Assembly: GCA_016288315.1 (NCBI GenBank)
Contig: JAEEYU010000072.1
Location: 1 to 64,000, forward strand
Origin: Clostridiaceae bacterium
GTDB lineage: Bacteria > Bacillota > Clostridia > Oscillospirales > Acutalibacteraceae
Direction of reading: 5' to 3'
DNA length: 64,000 nt
Part shown: piece by piece, positions 1 through 9,887 of the stretch
Layout of the letters: each line of letters starts with the position of its first letter
Numbering within the stretch: the first letter of the stretch is position 1
Position numbers and translations under genes: made by a program
The notes under the pieces: model-generated
What the model saw: the letters and a program-made list of their open reading frames with translations, nothing else
What the model was told of the DNA's origin: nothing
Database searches by the model: none

Positions 1-1279
1 CGGGGTTGACAAGCGACATCATAAACATTCCGATATATGAGATAAACACAGCCAGTGAAAAATGCGTTATTTTGCTCCAGAAAATCATATTCCTGCGCAC
101 AAACTGGTAACCGAACGCGAGAATACCGGCAGTGCCGAAGCTGCCGATAACCTGAAACGGAGCGGAGTGATACCAGTTGGCGGCAAACTTCCTTGACGGG
201 TAAATGTCGCGGTTGCCCATATAGCCGATTCCTCTGCCAAAAACGGGGCGCGCCCTGAAATCTTCAACAGCCCGTCTGATAAACCCCGTGCGCGGGTCCT
301 TGTTGATTGTGTCGGAGTCAAAACGGCTTATCGTTTTTGAAATAAAGGTGATTATGTCGCCCGCGTAAAGAATCATTGCAAAACCGCATACAGTCAGAAT
401 AAACAGCGTTTTCATTCTGTTCTTTTTGTCTGCGTAGATTATATAAATACAGCACAGCATAAACTCTATTGCGCCGAAAAGCAGACCCCCGCGCGAGCTT
501 GTCAGCGCAAGGCAGGGCATTGTGATAAATGCGGGAATCACATAAAGGTAGTTCTTGAGCGAGAGGTAAAAAACAAACGGCATTGTCAAAATGATAAAAG
601 TCGAAACATTGTTGCGCCACTGCGGCTCGAGAATGGAGCGCGAGGCAATAACATCCTTTATATTCACCGCATAGTGCAGAATAACCATAAGGCACGAGAA
701 AAGGCACACAATAAACATTATAAAAGAGAATGTTCTGTGAATAACAACCTTGTCGGAGCTTTCGAGGTAAGAGTATGCAATAATATAAACAATCACCATT
801 GCGGCGCCCAGCCCGACAATGTAGTAAAGCGAGGTAAGCGAGAAATATTCCTTTGCGCTTATGCTGCCCGTGCCCCCGAGCGTTACGGCAAAGGTGACCG
901 CAACAAGACTCCACAGCGTTGACCCCGCCTTGAAAGGTCTGGGGTATAAAACAAAATGCATAATAACCGCCAGCACCACAAACGGCGCCAGAGGAGCGAG
1001 CTTTATATATGTGTCAAACGAGTCAAAGCATTTTATCATCACCGCGCTTGCCAGCATGAAGGGCAGTGTGGTGGAAATAAGCTCGTCGCTCACAATAAGA
1101 TTGAAGCACACAATGCACACAAAAACGAGCAGCCCGTAAAACTCCGTGCCCGTCACGGTAATAACGCAGGCAAAAAGCATAAGCGCAAACATATAAGGTT
1201 TTGAAAGCAGCGCCGAGCGCAGCGCTTCAAGCCGCCTTAAGCTTTTTTCGCTTTTTGCAATAAAACCGAGCTTTTCCAA
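1..1279 (-). CDS. O-antigen ligase/polymerase-like polytopic membrane protein, C-terminus cut by window edge
   Basis: Reading the minus strand from a TTG at 1279 gives an open frame of 426 codons that runs off the window start, so the C-terminus is missing. An AAAGGAGG Shine-Dalgarno site lies about 8 bases upstream of the TTG. The protein begins with a short charged segment followed by many hydrophobic helices. Near residue 245 it carries LTSSRGG, and further on FGRGIGYMG in a long loop followed by WYHSAPFQVIGSFG. These Arg- and His-containing loops between helices are typical of the WaaL/Wzy O-antigen ligase and polymerase superfamily, which assemble surface polysaccharides at the outer face of the membrane. 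The specific substrate cannot be read from the sequence. No neighbouring polysaccharide genes lie within the window; any partner would be to the left. Confidence 0.75.
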   Translation of the reverse strand, partial: MEKLGFIAKSEKSLRRLEALRSALLSKPYMFALMLFACVITVTGTEFYGLLVFVCIVCFNLIVSDELISTTLPFMLASAVMIKCFDSFDTYIKLAPLAPFVVLAVIMHFVLYPRPFKAGSTLWSLVAVTFAVTLGGTGSISAKEYFSLTSLYYIVGLGAAMVIVYIIAYSYLESSDKVVIHRTFSFIMFIVCLFSCLMVILHYAVNIKDVIASRSILEPQWRNNVSTFIILTMPFVFYLSLKNYLYVIPAFITMPCLALTSSRGGLLFGAIEFMLCCIYIIYADKKNRMKTLFILTVCGFAMILYAGDIITFISKTISRFDSDTINKDPRTGFIRRAVEDFRARPVFGRGIGYMGNRDIYPSRKFAANWYHSAPFQVIGSFGTAGILAFGYQFVRRNMIFWSKITHFSLAVFISYIGMFMMSLVNP

Positions 1280-1316
1280 TAAAACGCCTCCTTTCGTGAA
1301 GTTGCTTATCTATAGA

Positions 1317-1345
1317 ATAATACAATAATAATAAAGCGTTTTCAA
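1317..1345 (-). promoter_or_regulatory. Putative sigma-A promoter of the O-antigen-ligase-like gene
   Basis: On the minus strand, TTGAAA (1345-1340) and TATTAT (1322-1317) are separated by 17 bases. The transcript would start roughly 30 bases before the TTG start at 1279. Confidence 0.45.
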
Positions 1346-1392
1346 GTCTGCGGGGTAAATTATTACAAATATATGAATTTTACAAAAAGGGC

Positions 1393-1420
1393 TTGATTTT
1401 TTGAAAAAAAGTATTACAAT
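1393..1420 (+). promoter_or_regulatory. Putative groESL promoter
   Basis: TTGATT (1393-1398), 16 bases, then TACAAT (1415-1420), placed immediately before the CIRCE operator, so that the operator covers the expected transcription start. Confidence 0.6.
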
Positions 1421-1425
1421 AGGTT

Positions 1426-1452
1426 TTAGCACTTGACAAGGTCGAGTGCTAA
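1426..1452 (+). promoter_or_regulatory. CIRCE operator (HrcA binding site)
   Basis: TTAGCACTT, a 9-base spacer, then GAGTGCTAA. The consensus is TTAGCACTC-N9-GAGTGCTAA, so only the ninth base of the left arm deviates. It lies just downstream of the predicted -10 box and 70 bases before groES. This is the classical heat-shock control in Firmicutes: HrcA represses groESL. hrcA itself is not in the window. Confidence 0.93.
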
Positions 1453-1521
1453 AAATCTGATTTTCACTGCCGCACGCAAAAAACGGCAATGAATACATAT
1501 CATTATTTGGAGGTAATCATT

Positions 1522-1806
1522 ATGACCATCAGACCGCTCGCAGACAGAGTCGTTGTTAAATCTGTCGAGGTTGAAGAAACAACAAGCAGCGGAATCATCC
1601 TTTCCGCATCCGCGCAGGAGAAACCGCAGGTTGCCGAAGTTGTGGCAGTAGGTCCCGGCGGAATGGTTGACGGCAACGAAGTCAAAATGTATGTAAAAGT
1701 CGGCGACAAAGTTATAACCGGCAAATACTCGGGCACGGAAGTCAAGCTCAACAAAGAGGAATACACAATAGTCCGTCAGAGCGACATCCTTGCAGTTGTA
1801 GAATAA
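1522..1806 (+). CDS. groES: Co-chaperonin GroES (Hsp10)
   Basis: The 94-residue protein begins MTIRPLADRVVVKSVEVEE and contains the mobile-loop region around residues 16-35 (ETTSSGIILSASAQEKPQ) and the VAVGPGG segment, all diagnostic for GroES. It caps the GroEL ring and assists ATP-dependent folding in the cytoplasm. The ATG at 1522 is chosen because GGAGGT lies at 1509-1514; an in-frame ATG at 1489 would lie upstream of that site and add residues that are not conserved. groEL follows after an 18-base gap with its own Shine-Dalgarno site, so the two form one operon behind the CIRCE element. Confidence 0.97.
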   Translation: MTIRPLADRVVVKSVEVEETTSSGIILSASAQEKPQVAEVVAVGPGGMVDGNEVKMYVKVGDKVITGKYSGTEVKLNKEEYTIVRQSDILAVVE

Positions 1807-3468
<1,662 letters not shown>

Positions 3469-3487
3469 TCAATACCGTAACAATCAG

Positions 3488-3515
3488 AGGTCACCGTGCA
3501 AACGGTGACCTTTTT
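3488..3515 (+). terminator. Rho-independent terminator of groESL
   Basis: A perfect 9-bp stem AGGTCACCG / CGGTGACCT (3488-3496 with 3503-3511) with a 6-base loop is followed directly by a T run. Confidence 0.9.
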
Positions 3516-3538
3516 CCTTTTTGCGCAGGACTTTTTTC

Positions 3539-3567
3539 TTGTAAAAAACAATAAAAAGGTGTAAAAT
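3539..3567 (+). promoter_or_regulatory. Putative promoter of the PepD-fusion gene
   Basis: TTGTAA (3539-3544), 17 bases, TAAAAT (3562-3567), about 30 bases before the TTG start at 3597. Confidence 0.45.
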
Positions 3568-3596
3568 ATTATGAATAGCTTTTGGAGGAGAATGCC

Positions 3597-5870
3597 TTGA
3601 AAAATATTATATCCGACCTTGAGCCGAAAGGCGTGATGAAATATTTTGAAAAGCTCTGCGCCGTTCCGAGGGGCTCGGGCAAAACGCAGGCGGCAACGCA
3701 GTTCTGCATTGATTTTGCCACAGAGCACGGCCTCAGGTATTACACCGATAAAACGGGCAATGTCGTCATTTACAAAAACGCCTCTCCGGGCTGTGAAAAA
3801 GCGGAGCCCGTCATCATCCAGGGTCACCTCGATATGGTCTGGGAAAAGGCGCCCGGCGTTGATTTCAACTTTGAAACGCAGGGGCTCAACCTCGCCGTTG
3901 ACGGCGATTACATAAACGCGAGCGGCACAACTCTCGGCGGCGATGACGGAATTGCCGTCGCCATGGCTCTTGCCCTGCTTGAAGACAATTCAATAAAACA
4001 TCCCCCCATCGAAGCCGTTTTTACCGTCGATGAAGAGACGGGAATGTTCGGCGCAAACGCTCTCGACACCTCCGTTCTCAAAGGCAGAAAAATGCTCAAC
4101 ATCGACTCCGAGGAGGAGGGGACTCTGCTTGTAAGCTGCGCGGGCGGCGAGCGTGCGGAAGTAGTTTATGAGGGCGAAACAATGCGCGCTCAGGGCGAGC
4201 TCTTTTCCGTTACTCTCTACGGTCTGCACGGCGGGCACTCCGGCACCGAGATTGACAAGGGCTACCTCTCCGCGAACAAACTTATGGGCGAAATTCTCGG
4301 CACTCTCTTTGAAAAAAACAATATCAGAATCTGCTCCGTCAAAGGCGGCACAATGGATAACGCCATAACCCGCGAATGCACAGCCGTTATCACCACCCGC
4401 GACACACGCGATTTTATTTATAATTTTGAAAAACTCAGGTCTGAATTAAAACAAAAGTATTCGGGTGTTGAACCCGGCATTACCCTTATTGCTTCATCGG
4501 GCACCTGCGGCTTTTCACAGCTTTCATTTGATGCGGGCGCAACAAGGTCGGTTATAAACCTGCTTAAAGAACTGCCGCAGGGTGTCATTTCAATGAGCAA
4601 AAAAATCGACGGTATGGTTGAAACCTCGCTGAATATGGGCGTGCTGAAAACCGAGCAAAACAAGGTTACCTGCGTTTTTTCCGTTCGCAGCAGTGTCGAT
4701 TCAAAAAAAGAGGAGCTTGTCGAATCCGTCAGAAGAACGGCGGAAGCCCACGGCGCAACCGTCAGAACGCACAGCAGCTACCCCGCCTGGGAGTTTGTCG
4801 AAAACTCACCCCTGCAAAAGGTGATGACGGATGTATATCACAGGCAATACGGCAGTGATCTGAACGTCACGGCAATTCACGCAGGGCTGGAGTGCGGAAT
4901 ATTCTGCGGCAAAATAAAAGGGCTCGACTGCGTCTCATTCGGTCCCGATATTCTTGAAATACACACCCCGCGCGAACGCCTCTCAATTTCATCCGTGCAA
5001 AGGGTGTGGAAATACCTGCTCGCCGTTCTCGAAGAACTCGGCGGCAAGCCCGACCCCACCTCCAAAATAAAAAGGGCGAAAAAAACTGAAAAAACGCCTG
5101 AAGAAAAAAAGAACTTCAGCTTAAACAACTTAAGGTGGAGTTATTTGAGCGATAACGCACGGGCATTTGTTTTAATGGTTGGTTTTGTTCTTATTATTGT
5201 CTGGTTTCTCTTTTTGTATTTATTAATAACTGAAAAAATTGAAATTCCCAAAACAGACCGGCATTACAACAATGCTGTTGAATACATTGAACAGGGCGAC
5301 TATGAATCCGCCCTTGAAGAACTGCGGCATTATGATATTGACGAAATGGTTAAGAAAAAAGACGCATATGACCTATACCGTATTTGCAAATCTCACGAAG
5401 AATACAAAAACGGTGATTATGAGGAAGCGTTGGATGAGTATTATCTCGGTGATAAAATACTCCGATATCAAAGCCCTGAAGTCGTCAATGATATAAAAGA
5501 ATTCGGGAAAAAAGTAAAGAAAGAATACCAGTCTTCTTCAAACCGTAAAGTATCCGAACAGCAGTCTTTGGCAGAAAGAAACAGAGAGTGGGAGTCGAGC
5601 AAAAAGGCAAGAGAGAGCTCCGAAGCGGCTGAACGTTCCGAAAGGGAGAAAACATCACAAACAACAGAACGTTATACAGCCCCACTTGTTATTTATGACA
5701 CTACAAAAAAGAAAAAATACTATGAAGAGACTACAACCGCAAAGAGCAGCTACGACTATGACGAATACGGTGTCGATGAATTCGGCGATGCGGAAGATTT
5801 CTACGACTGGTATTATGACGACTTCTATGACTTCGAAGAAGCCGAGGAATATTTCAACGAGTATTATTGA
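3597..5870 (+). CDS. pepD: Xaa-His dipeptidase (PepD, M20C) fused to a membrane helix, TPR-like and acidic C-terminal region
   Basis: Residues 1 to about 485 are a complete PepD-type aminoacyl-histidine dipeptidase. Visible metal and catalytic motifs are QGHLDMV (H77, D79), GGDDGIA (D116/D117), DEETG (E146/E147) and D170. This family normally ends near 480-490 residues and is cytoplasmic, but here the frame continues to 757 residues. A lysine-rich linker is followed by one hydrophobic helix (about residues 523-546), a TPR-like unit (AVEYIEQGDYESALEELRHYD and a second GDYEEALDEYY), a charged Ser/Glu-rich linker and a tail dominated by Tyr, Asp and Glu. The positive linker suggests the peptidase stays inside and the tail faces outside (inference). 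TTG 3597 is preferred because GGAGGAG lies at 3584-3590. A second, in-frame TTG at 5145 also has a GGTGGAG site before it, so the membrane part might be made separately. Confidence 0.85.
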   Translation: MKNIISDLEPKGVMKYFEKLCAVPRGSGKTQAATQFCIDFATEHGLRYYTDKTGNVVIYKNASPGCEKAEPVIIQGHLDMVWEKAPGVDFNFETQGLNLAVDGDYINASGTTLGGDDGIAVAMALALLEDNSIKHPPIEAVFTVDEETGMFGANALDTSVLKGRKMLNIDSEEEGTLLVSCAGGERAEVVYEGETMRAQGELFSVTLYGLHGGHSGTEIDKGYLSANKLMGEILGTLFEKNNIRICSVKGGTMDNAITRECTAVITTRDTRDFIYNFEKLRSELKQKYSGVEPGITLIASSGTCGFSQLSFDAGATRSVINLLKELPQGVISMSKKIDGMVETSLNMGVLKTEQNKVTCVFSVRSSVDSKKEELVESVRRTAEAHGATVRTHSSYPAWEFVENSPLQKVMTDVYHRQYGSDLNVTAIHAGLECGIFCGKIKGLDCVSFGPDILEIHTPRERLSISSVQRVWKYLLAVLEELGGKPDPTSKIKRAKKTEKTPEEKKNFSLNNLRWSYLSDNARAFVLMVGFVLIIVWFLFLYLLITEKIEIPKTDRHYNNAVEYIEQGDYESALEELRHYDIDEMVKKKDAYDLYRICKSHEEYKNGDYEEALDEYYLGDKILRYQSPEVVNDIKEFGKKVKKEYQSSSNRKVSEQQSLAERNREWESSKKARESSEAAERSEREKTSQTTERYTAPLVIYDTTKKKKYYEETTTAKSSYDYDEYGVDEFGDAEDFYDWYYDDFYDFEEAEEYFNEYY

Positions 5871-5879
5871 TTTCTCTTC

Positions 5880-5908
5880 TTTACACAATTATAAAACAGT
5901 AGTATAAT
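5880..5908 (+). promoter_or_regulatory. Promoter of the GH5 gene
   Basis: TTTACA (5880-5885), 17 bases, TATAAT (5903-5908). It is a near-consensus sigma-A promoter ending 28 bases before the GH5 ATG. Confidence 0.65.
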
Positions 5909-5936
5909 ATAAAGGTTAAAAGAAAGGCGGGTTGTT

Positions 5937-7193
5937 ATGAAAACGGCAAAACGAATAATCTGTGTTTTTACTGCGCTTGTCATGATTTTGTCCGCCTGCC
6001 CGTCAATATACGCAGGCGATGCCGGCAGCAGTAAATTCGCCGCCTTCACGGACGACGACTTCCTCACCGCAAAGGGCAGGAACATCGTCAACAAAAAGGG
6101 CGAAAAGGTCGTTCTCAAAGGCGTAAACCTCGGCGCCTGGCTTGTCTGGGAGGACTGGATTAACAATTACGAAGAGGTCTCCGACTGCTATGAAGCTTAC
6201 GAAACCCTTATTGAGCGCTTCGGCGAGGAGGAGGCATACGCTCTCATCCGCAAATATGAAGACAATTTCATTACGGAATACGACCTCGACTGCATAAAAG
6301 AGCTCGGCTTCAACTGCGTGCGTGTGCCGTTCTGGTTCCGCAATTTCTATTATGACGATGCCGGCAGAAAAATCCTCGATGAAAACGGCGAATGGGATTT
6401 TTCACGCCTTGATTGGATAGTCGAAGAATGTTCCGAGCGCGGAATCTACGTTGTGCTCGATATGCACGGCGCCGTCGGCTATCAGAGCGACGCACCCCAC
6501 TCCGGCAAAACAAAGTCGGTCGGTCTCTATGACAAAACAGAAAAGGGCGAACAGTTCCGCAAATACACCTGCGAGCTTTGGACCGCAATAGCGTCAAGGT
6601 TCAGAAACAGCCCGGCCGTTGCAATGTATGACCTTCTCAACGAGCCGATGTGCGACTGTGAAGGCACCGAAATAACCAGAAGAATTAACAACGAATACAT
6701 CTACGACATCCTTTACAAAACCGTCAGGGCGGTCGATGAGGAGCATATCATAACCCTCGAATGCATCTGGACTCCGCTCGCCCTTCCCCACGCCTTCACA
6801 AAGGGCTGGAAGAATACCGTTTATCAGGTGCATTTCTACCAGAATTCCGATTTCATCTTCAACCTCTTCGTTTACCTCGCAAGAGTTTACTATTTCGACG
6901 TTCCCCTTCTCATGGGTGAGTTTTACCCGCTCGGCACCACCACCTGGGCAAACTGCCTTAAAACGCTCGGTCGCTGCAATTACAGCTGGCTGCTCTGGAC
7001 ATACAAGGCGACAGGCCACCTTATGTGGGAGAGCGACTGGTGCATAAAGGGCAGCAAAGACGGCTTTGAAAGGGCAAAGCTCAGAACCGACAGCTATGAT
7101 GAAATCGCCCGCAAATGGGGTGAAGATATAAGAACCGAAAACGGGTTTCAGGATTCGGGTCACTACTCAAGAGATATCAAAGATTTTATCTGA
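5937..7193 (+). CDS. Glycoside hydrolase family 5 enzyme, probable lipoprotein
   Basis: The 418-residue protein opens with a basic, hydrophobic signal peptide ending in LSAC, which matches a lipobox with Cys21 as the lipidated residue. A mature enzyme anchored to the outer face of the membrane is therefore likely. The catalytic domain begins with KGVNLGAWLVWEDW (about 61-74), as in the exo-1,3-glucanase-like GH5 branch. The predicted acid/base is E236 in DLLNEP and the nucleophile E328 in LLMGEFYPLG. VRVPFWF and VVLDMHGAVG are further GH5 barrel motifs. It probably cleaves a beta-linked glucan or a related beta-glycan; the exact substrate is uncertain. It has its own promoter, and the pyridoxamine kinase gene starts 11 bases downstream. 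Confidence 0.85.
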   Translation: MKTAKRIICVFTALVMILSACPSIYAGDAGSSKFAAFTDDDFLTAKGRNIVNKKGEKVVLKGVNLGAWLVWEDWINNYEEVSDCYEAYETLIERFGEEEAYALIRKYEDNFITEYDLDCIKELGFNCVRVPFWFRNFYYDDAGRKILDENGEWDFSRLDWIVEECSERGIYVVLDMHGAVGYQSDAPHSGKTKSVGLYDKTEKGEQFRKYTCELWTAIASRFRNSPAVAMYDLLNEPMCDCEGTEITRRINNEYIYDILYKTVRAVDEEHIITLECIWTPLALPHAFTKGWKNTVYQVHFYQNSDFIFNLFVYLARVYYFDVPLLMGEFYPLGTTTWANCLKTLGRCNYSWLLWTYKATGHLMWESDWCIKGSKDGFERAKLRTDSYDEIARKWGEDIRTENGFQDSGHYSRDIKDFI

Positions 7194-7204
7194 ACGGAGC
7201 GCTT

Positions 7205-8035
7205 ATGCAAAACCACAACCACCAAAAAAAAATAGCGCTTATAAACGACTACACGGGCTTCGGACGCTGCTCCGTCTCCGTGCAGCTCCCGCTTATTTCC
7301 GCACTCAGGGTGCAGTGCTGCCCCCTGCCCACATCAATACTCTCAAACCACACGGGCTTCGAGAGCTTTCAGTTCACCGATTTCACTCCGAATATGCAGG
7401 GCTATATTGACGAGTGGCAAAAACTCGGGCTTGAGTTTTCGGGCATCTGCACGGGCTTTCTCGGCTCCGCCGCTCAGATATCCATTGTGCGCTCGTTTAT
7501 CGAACGCTTCGGCGGCGAGAACACAATCACAGTAATCGACCCCGTTATGGGCGACTACGGCAGAACCTATTCCACCTATACCGCCGAAATGTGCGAAAAA
7601 ATGAAGGAGCTCACCGCCTTTGCAAATATCCTCACACCCAATCTTACAGAGGCGTGTATCCTTCTCGACGAACCCTACGACGAAAAAATCAAGGCGGAAA
7701 AGGTCGAAAAATACGCCGCCGCCCTCTCGGCGCAGGGGCCGGAAAAGGTAGTCATAACCGGAATACGCCAGGGCAGTTACATTGCAAATTTCTGCTATGA
7801 AAAAGGCGGCAGTATTCATATTATCAGAACCCACAAAATCGGAACAACCCGCTCGGGAACGGGTGACGTTTTCTCGGCAATAGTCGCCGCCGATGCCGTT
7901 AACGGCGTGGAGTTTTCCGTCTCCGTGCGCAAGGCGTCATCCTTCATCAGCAGATGCATAAAAAAATCGATTGAGCTCGACATCCCGCTTACCGACGGCG
8001 TCTGCTTTGAAGAGGTTTTACACTCGCTTAAATAA
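7205..8035 (+). CDS. Pyridoxamine/pyridoxal kinase (PfkB/ribokinase-like)
   Basis: The 276-residue protein begins KIALINDYTGFGRCSVSVQLP and has the vitamin B6 kinase hallmarks: HTGFESFQFTD near residue 50, TVIDPVMGDYGRTY near 110, and ATP-binding TRSGTGDVFSAIVAAD near 217-231 with the GTGD catalytic loop. Such kinases phosphorylate pyridoxal, pyridoxamine or pyridoxine to make pyridoxal 5'-phosphate in the cytoplasm. The length fits the PdxY/pyridoxamine kinase group. It is closely spaced after the GH5 gene and before a radical SAM gene. A hydroxymethylpyrimidine kinase role is less likely from the N-terminal motif. Confidence 0.88.
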   Translation: MQNHNHQKKIALINDYTGFGRCSVSVQLPLISALRVQCCPLPTSILSNHTGFESFQFTDFTPNMQGYIDEWQKLGLEFSGICTGFLGSAAQISIVRSFIERFGGENTITVIDPVMGDYGRTYSTYTAEMCEKMKELTAFANILTPNLTEACILLDEPYDEKIKAEKVEKYAAALSAQGPEKVVITGIRQGSYIANFCYEKGGSIHIIRTHKIGTTRSGTGDVFSAIVAADAVNGVEFSVSVRKASSFISRCIKKSIELDIPLTDGVCFEEVLHSLK

Positions 8036-8047
8036 GGAAGTATCATT

Positions 8048-8662
8048 ATGAATAAAACAATGTGCATTGCATATAAGGTCCACAACAATCTTTATCTCAA
8101 TCTCACCAACCGTTGCTCCTGCGCATGCGTTTTCTGCCTGAGGCAGACTATGGAGAAGGTCGGCGAGTCCGACTCCCTCTGGCTCGAGCACGAGCCGGAT
8201 TACGACGAGGTTATCGAAGCGCTGAAAAAGCATAATATGGACGATTACAACGAGGTCGTTTTCTGCGGTTTCGGCGAGCCGACGGAGCGCTTTGACCTGC
8301 TTATAAAGGTTGCAAAATACATTAAAGAGAACTATAATAAACCGATAAGAATCAACACAAACGGTCAGGGTAATCTCATAAACGGGCGCAATATCGAGCC
8401 CGAGATGAAGGGGCTTATCGACACGCTCTCAATCAGTCTCAACACTCCCGACGCCGACCGCTACAACGAGCTTGTCCGCAGCAGATTCGGCAAAGATGCC
8501 TTCTTCGCCATGCTCGATTTTGCAAAAGAAGCGGCAAACTATGTTCCAGACGTCGTTCTCACAACCGTTGACACCACAATCACAAAAGAAGAAGAGGCGC
8601 AGTGCGCCGCAATCTGCAAAAAGCTCGGTGTCACCTACCGCATAAGACCGTGGGAGGATTAA
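8048..8662 (+). CDS. Radical SAM protein of the TatD-associated type
   Basis: This short (204-residue) radical SAM protein has the [4Fe-4S] cluster motif C23-x3-C27-x2-C30 inside NRCSCACVFC, followed by EVVFCGFGEPTER (the GGE-like SAM-binding strand) and PIRINTNGQGNL. The overall pattern, including LYLNLTNRC at the N-terminus and RIRPWED at the end, resembles the family often encoded next to or fused with TatD nucleases. No tatD gene lies next to it here. The reaction is unknown. Its start is 12 bases after the kinase gene, suggesting co-transcription. Confidence 0.8.
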   Translation: MNKTMCIAYKVHNNLYLNLTNRCSCACVFCLRQTMEKVGESDSLWLEHEPDYDEVIEALKKHNMDDYNEVVFCGFGEPTERFDLLIKVAKYIKENYNKPIRINTNGQGNLINGRNIEPEMKGLIDTLSISLNTPDADRYNELVRSRFGKDAFFAMLDFAKEAANYVPDVVLTTVDTTITKEEEAQCAAICKKLGVTYRIRPWED

Positions 8663-8709
8663 CCTCCCGTTCTGCGGTTTTTATAAATTAATATTACGGA
8701 GGAATTTTT

Positions 8710-9858
8710 ATGGCAGGAGCAAGAGAATACATAATCGAATTCGGCAACACACCGTTTGAGGAATATCCGTTTTGCGATGCGGATGCCCTCGTGCTTTGCC
8801 AGATTTTCTATATGCCGCTCGAAAGAGTCGTCTCCGCCTCTTTTGAGAAAGCGCCCGTCGCCCTTCCCGACGCCGCAAACGAGCTTTTCAATATGATGGG
8901 CGGCAGATACAGACGGCTCGGCCTTATGATTCCCAAAGACGCAAGCAAAAACATTATGCTTATGGCGGCACGAAAAAGATACGCCGGTGTTAAAATTCAG
9001 GCGGTCGAAGAGGTGTTCAGCATAAAGCCCGCAATACAGTATGCGGCGGGCACCTTCATTCTGCCCGACGGCACGGCGATCGTCGTCTTCAGAGGCACGG
9101 ATGACACAATCCCCGGCTGGAAGGAAGACCTCGACATCTTCATCAAAAAAGGCACCCCCGCCTACGGCTATGCCGAAGAATATGTTGAAAAACTCGCAAA
9201 GGCACACAAGGGCAATATTATGCTCTGCGGTCACTCAAAGGGTGGCAACATAGCCCTTCGCACCGCAATAACGGCAAATAAAAAAATCAGAAGCAGAATT
9301 ACGGGCGTTTACAACTTCGACGGTCCCGGCTACCACAGCAGCTCCGTTCTCAACACATCTGCCTATGATGAGATTCTGCCCGTTTATAAACATTTCGTTC
9401 CCAGCGGTTCCATGATAGGTATGATGCTCGCCCACGACTACGACTATCAGGCGGTAGCGAGCAAAATGCATATCGGCGCCTTCCAGCACGACCTCGGCAC
9501 CTGGAAAATCGGCGGCGGCGAGCTTGAAAAGGTGGCAGACACCGACAAACTCTCCAAACTCACCGACCTTATATTTGCCGAAATCTGCTCGGGCATTGAT
9601 TTCGATTTCTGCAACGCTCTTGACGATGTTTTCACGGCGGTTATCGATGGCATTGATAAAATTACCCTCACAGAACTCGCGAGCCATCCGCTCAACGCGG
9701 TCGCGGGCGGAATAAAAGCGTTCAGAGCTGTTTCGCCCGAAATAAAATCGCAGGCAAAACAGGCGGTAACAGGCGCGGGCGGAGCGGTCAAAAAAGCTTT
9801 CGGCGAACTTAAAAACGGCGAAATTCCCTCGGTAACAAACCTTCTCTACGCAAAATAA
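8710..9858 (+). CDS. DUF2974 (Mbeg1-like) alpha/beta hydrolase
   Basis: The 382-residue protein has a lipase-3-like core: IVVFRGTDDTIPGWKEDL (about 125-141) followed by the nucleophile elbow CGHSKGGN with S176. FDGPGYHSS near residue 207 and the C-terminal part fit the DUF2974/Mbeg1-like family, which are predicted cytoplasmic lipase-like hydrolases of unknown substrate. There is no signal peptide. The ATG at 8710 follows a GGAGG site. Many Clostridia carry a copy; the function is not established. Confidence 0.82.
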   Translation: MAGAREYIIEFGNTPFEEYPFCDADALVLCQIFYMPLERVVSASFEKAPVALPDAANELFNMMGGRYRRLGLMIPKDASKNIMLMAARKRYAGVKIQAVEEVFSIKPAIQYAAGTFILPDGTAIVVFRGTDDTIPGWKEDLDIFIKKGTPAYGYAEEYVEKLAKAHKGNIMLCGHSKGGNIALRTAITANKKIRSRITGVYNFDGPGYHSSSVLNTSAYDEILPVYKHFVPSGSMIGMMLAHDYDYQAVASKMHIGAFQHDLGTWKIGGGELEKVADTDKLSKLTDLIFAEICSGIDFDFCNALDDVFTAVIDGIDKITLTELASHPLNAVAGGIKAFRAVSPEIKSQAKQAVTGAGGAVKKAFGELKNGEIPSVTNLLYAK

Positions 9859-9887
9859 ACCGCAATTCCCCTCATTAAGGAGAATCT

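Noticed and set aside
318..914. 198-codon minus-strand open frame
   Set aside because: It lies wholly within the O-antigen-ligase-like gene in another frame of the same strand and is Cys-rich without any recognisable motif; the longer membrane-protein frame has a clear Shine-Dalgarno site and helices.
1489..1521. Upstream ATG start for groES
   Set aside because: It precedes the GGAGGT site at 1509-1514, so the site would be within the coding region; the extra residues are not like GroES.
6594..7163. 189-codon antisense frame opposite GH5
   Set aside because: The opposite strand carries the catalytic GH5 residues; this frame is a by-product of codon bias.
8659..9687. Antisense frames opposite the DUF2974 gene
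   Set aside because: Shadows of a well-supported coding frame, with no motifs and no ribosome binding sites.
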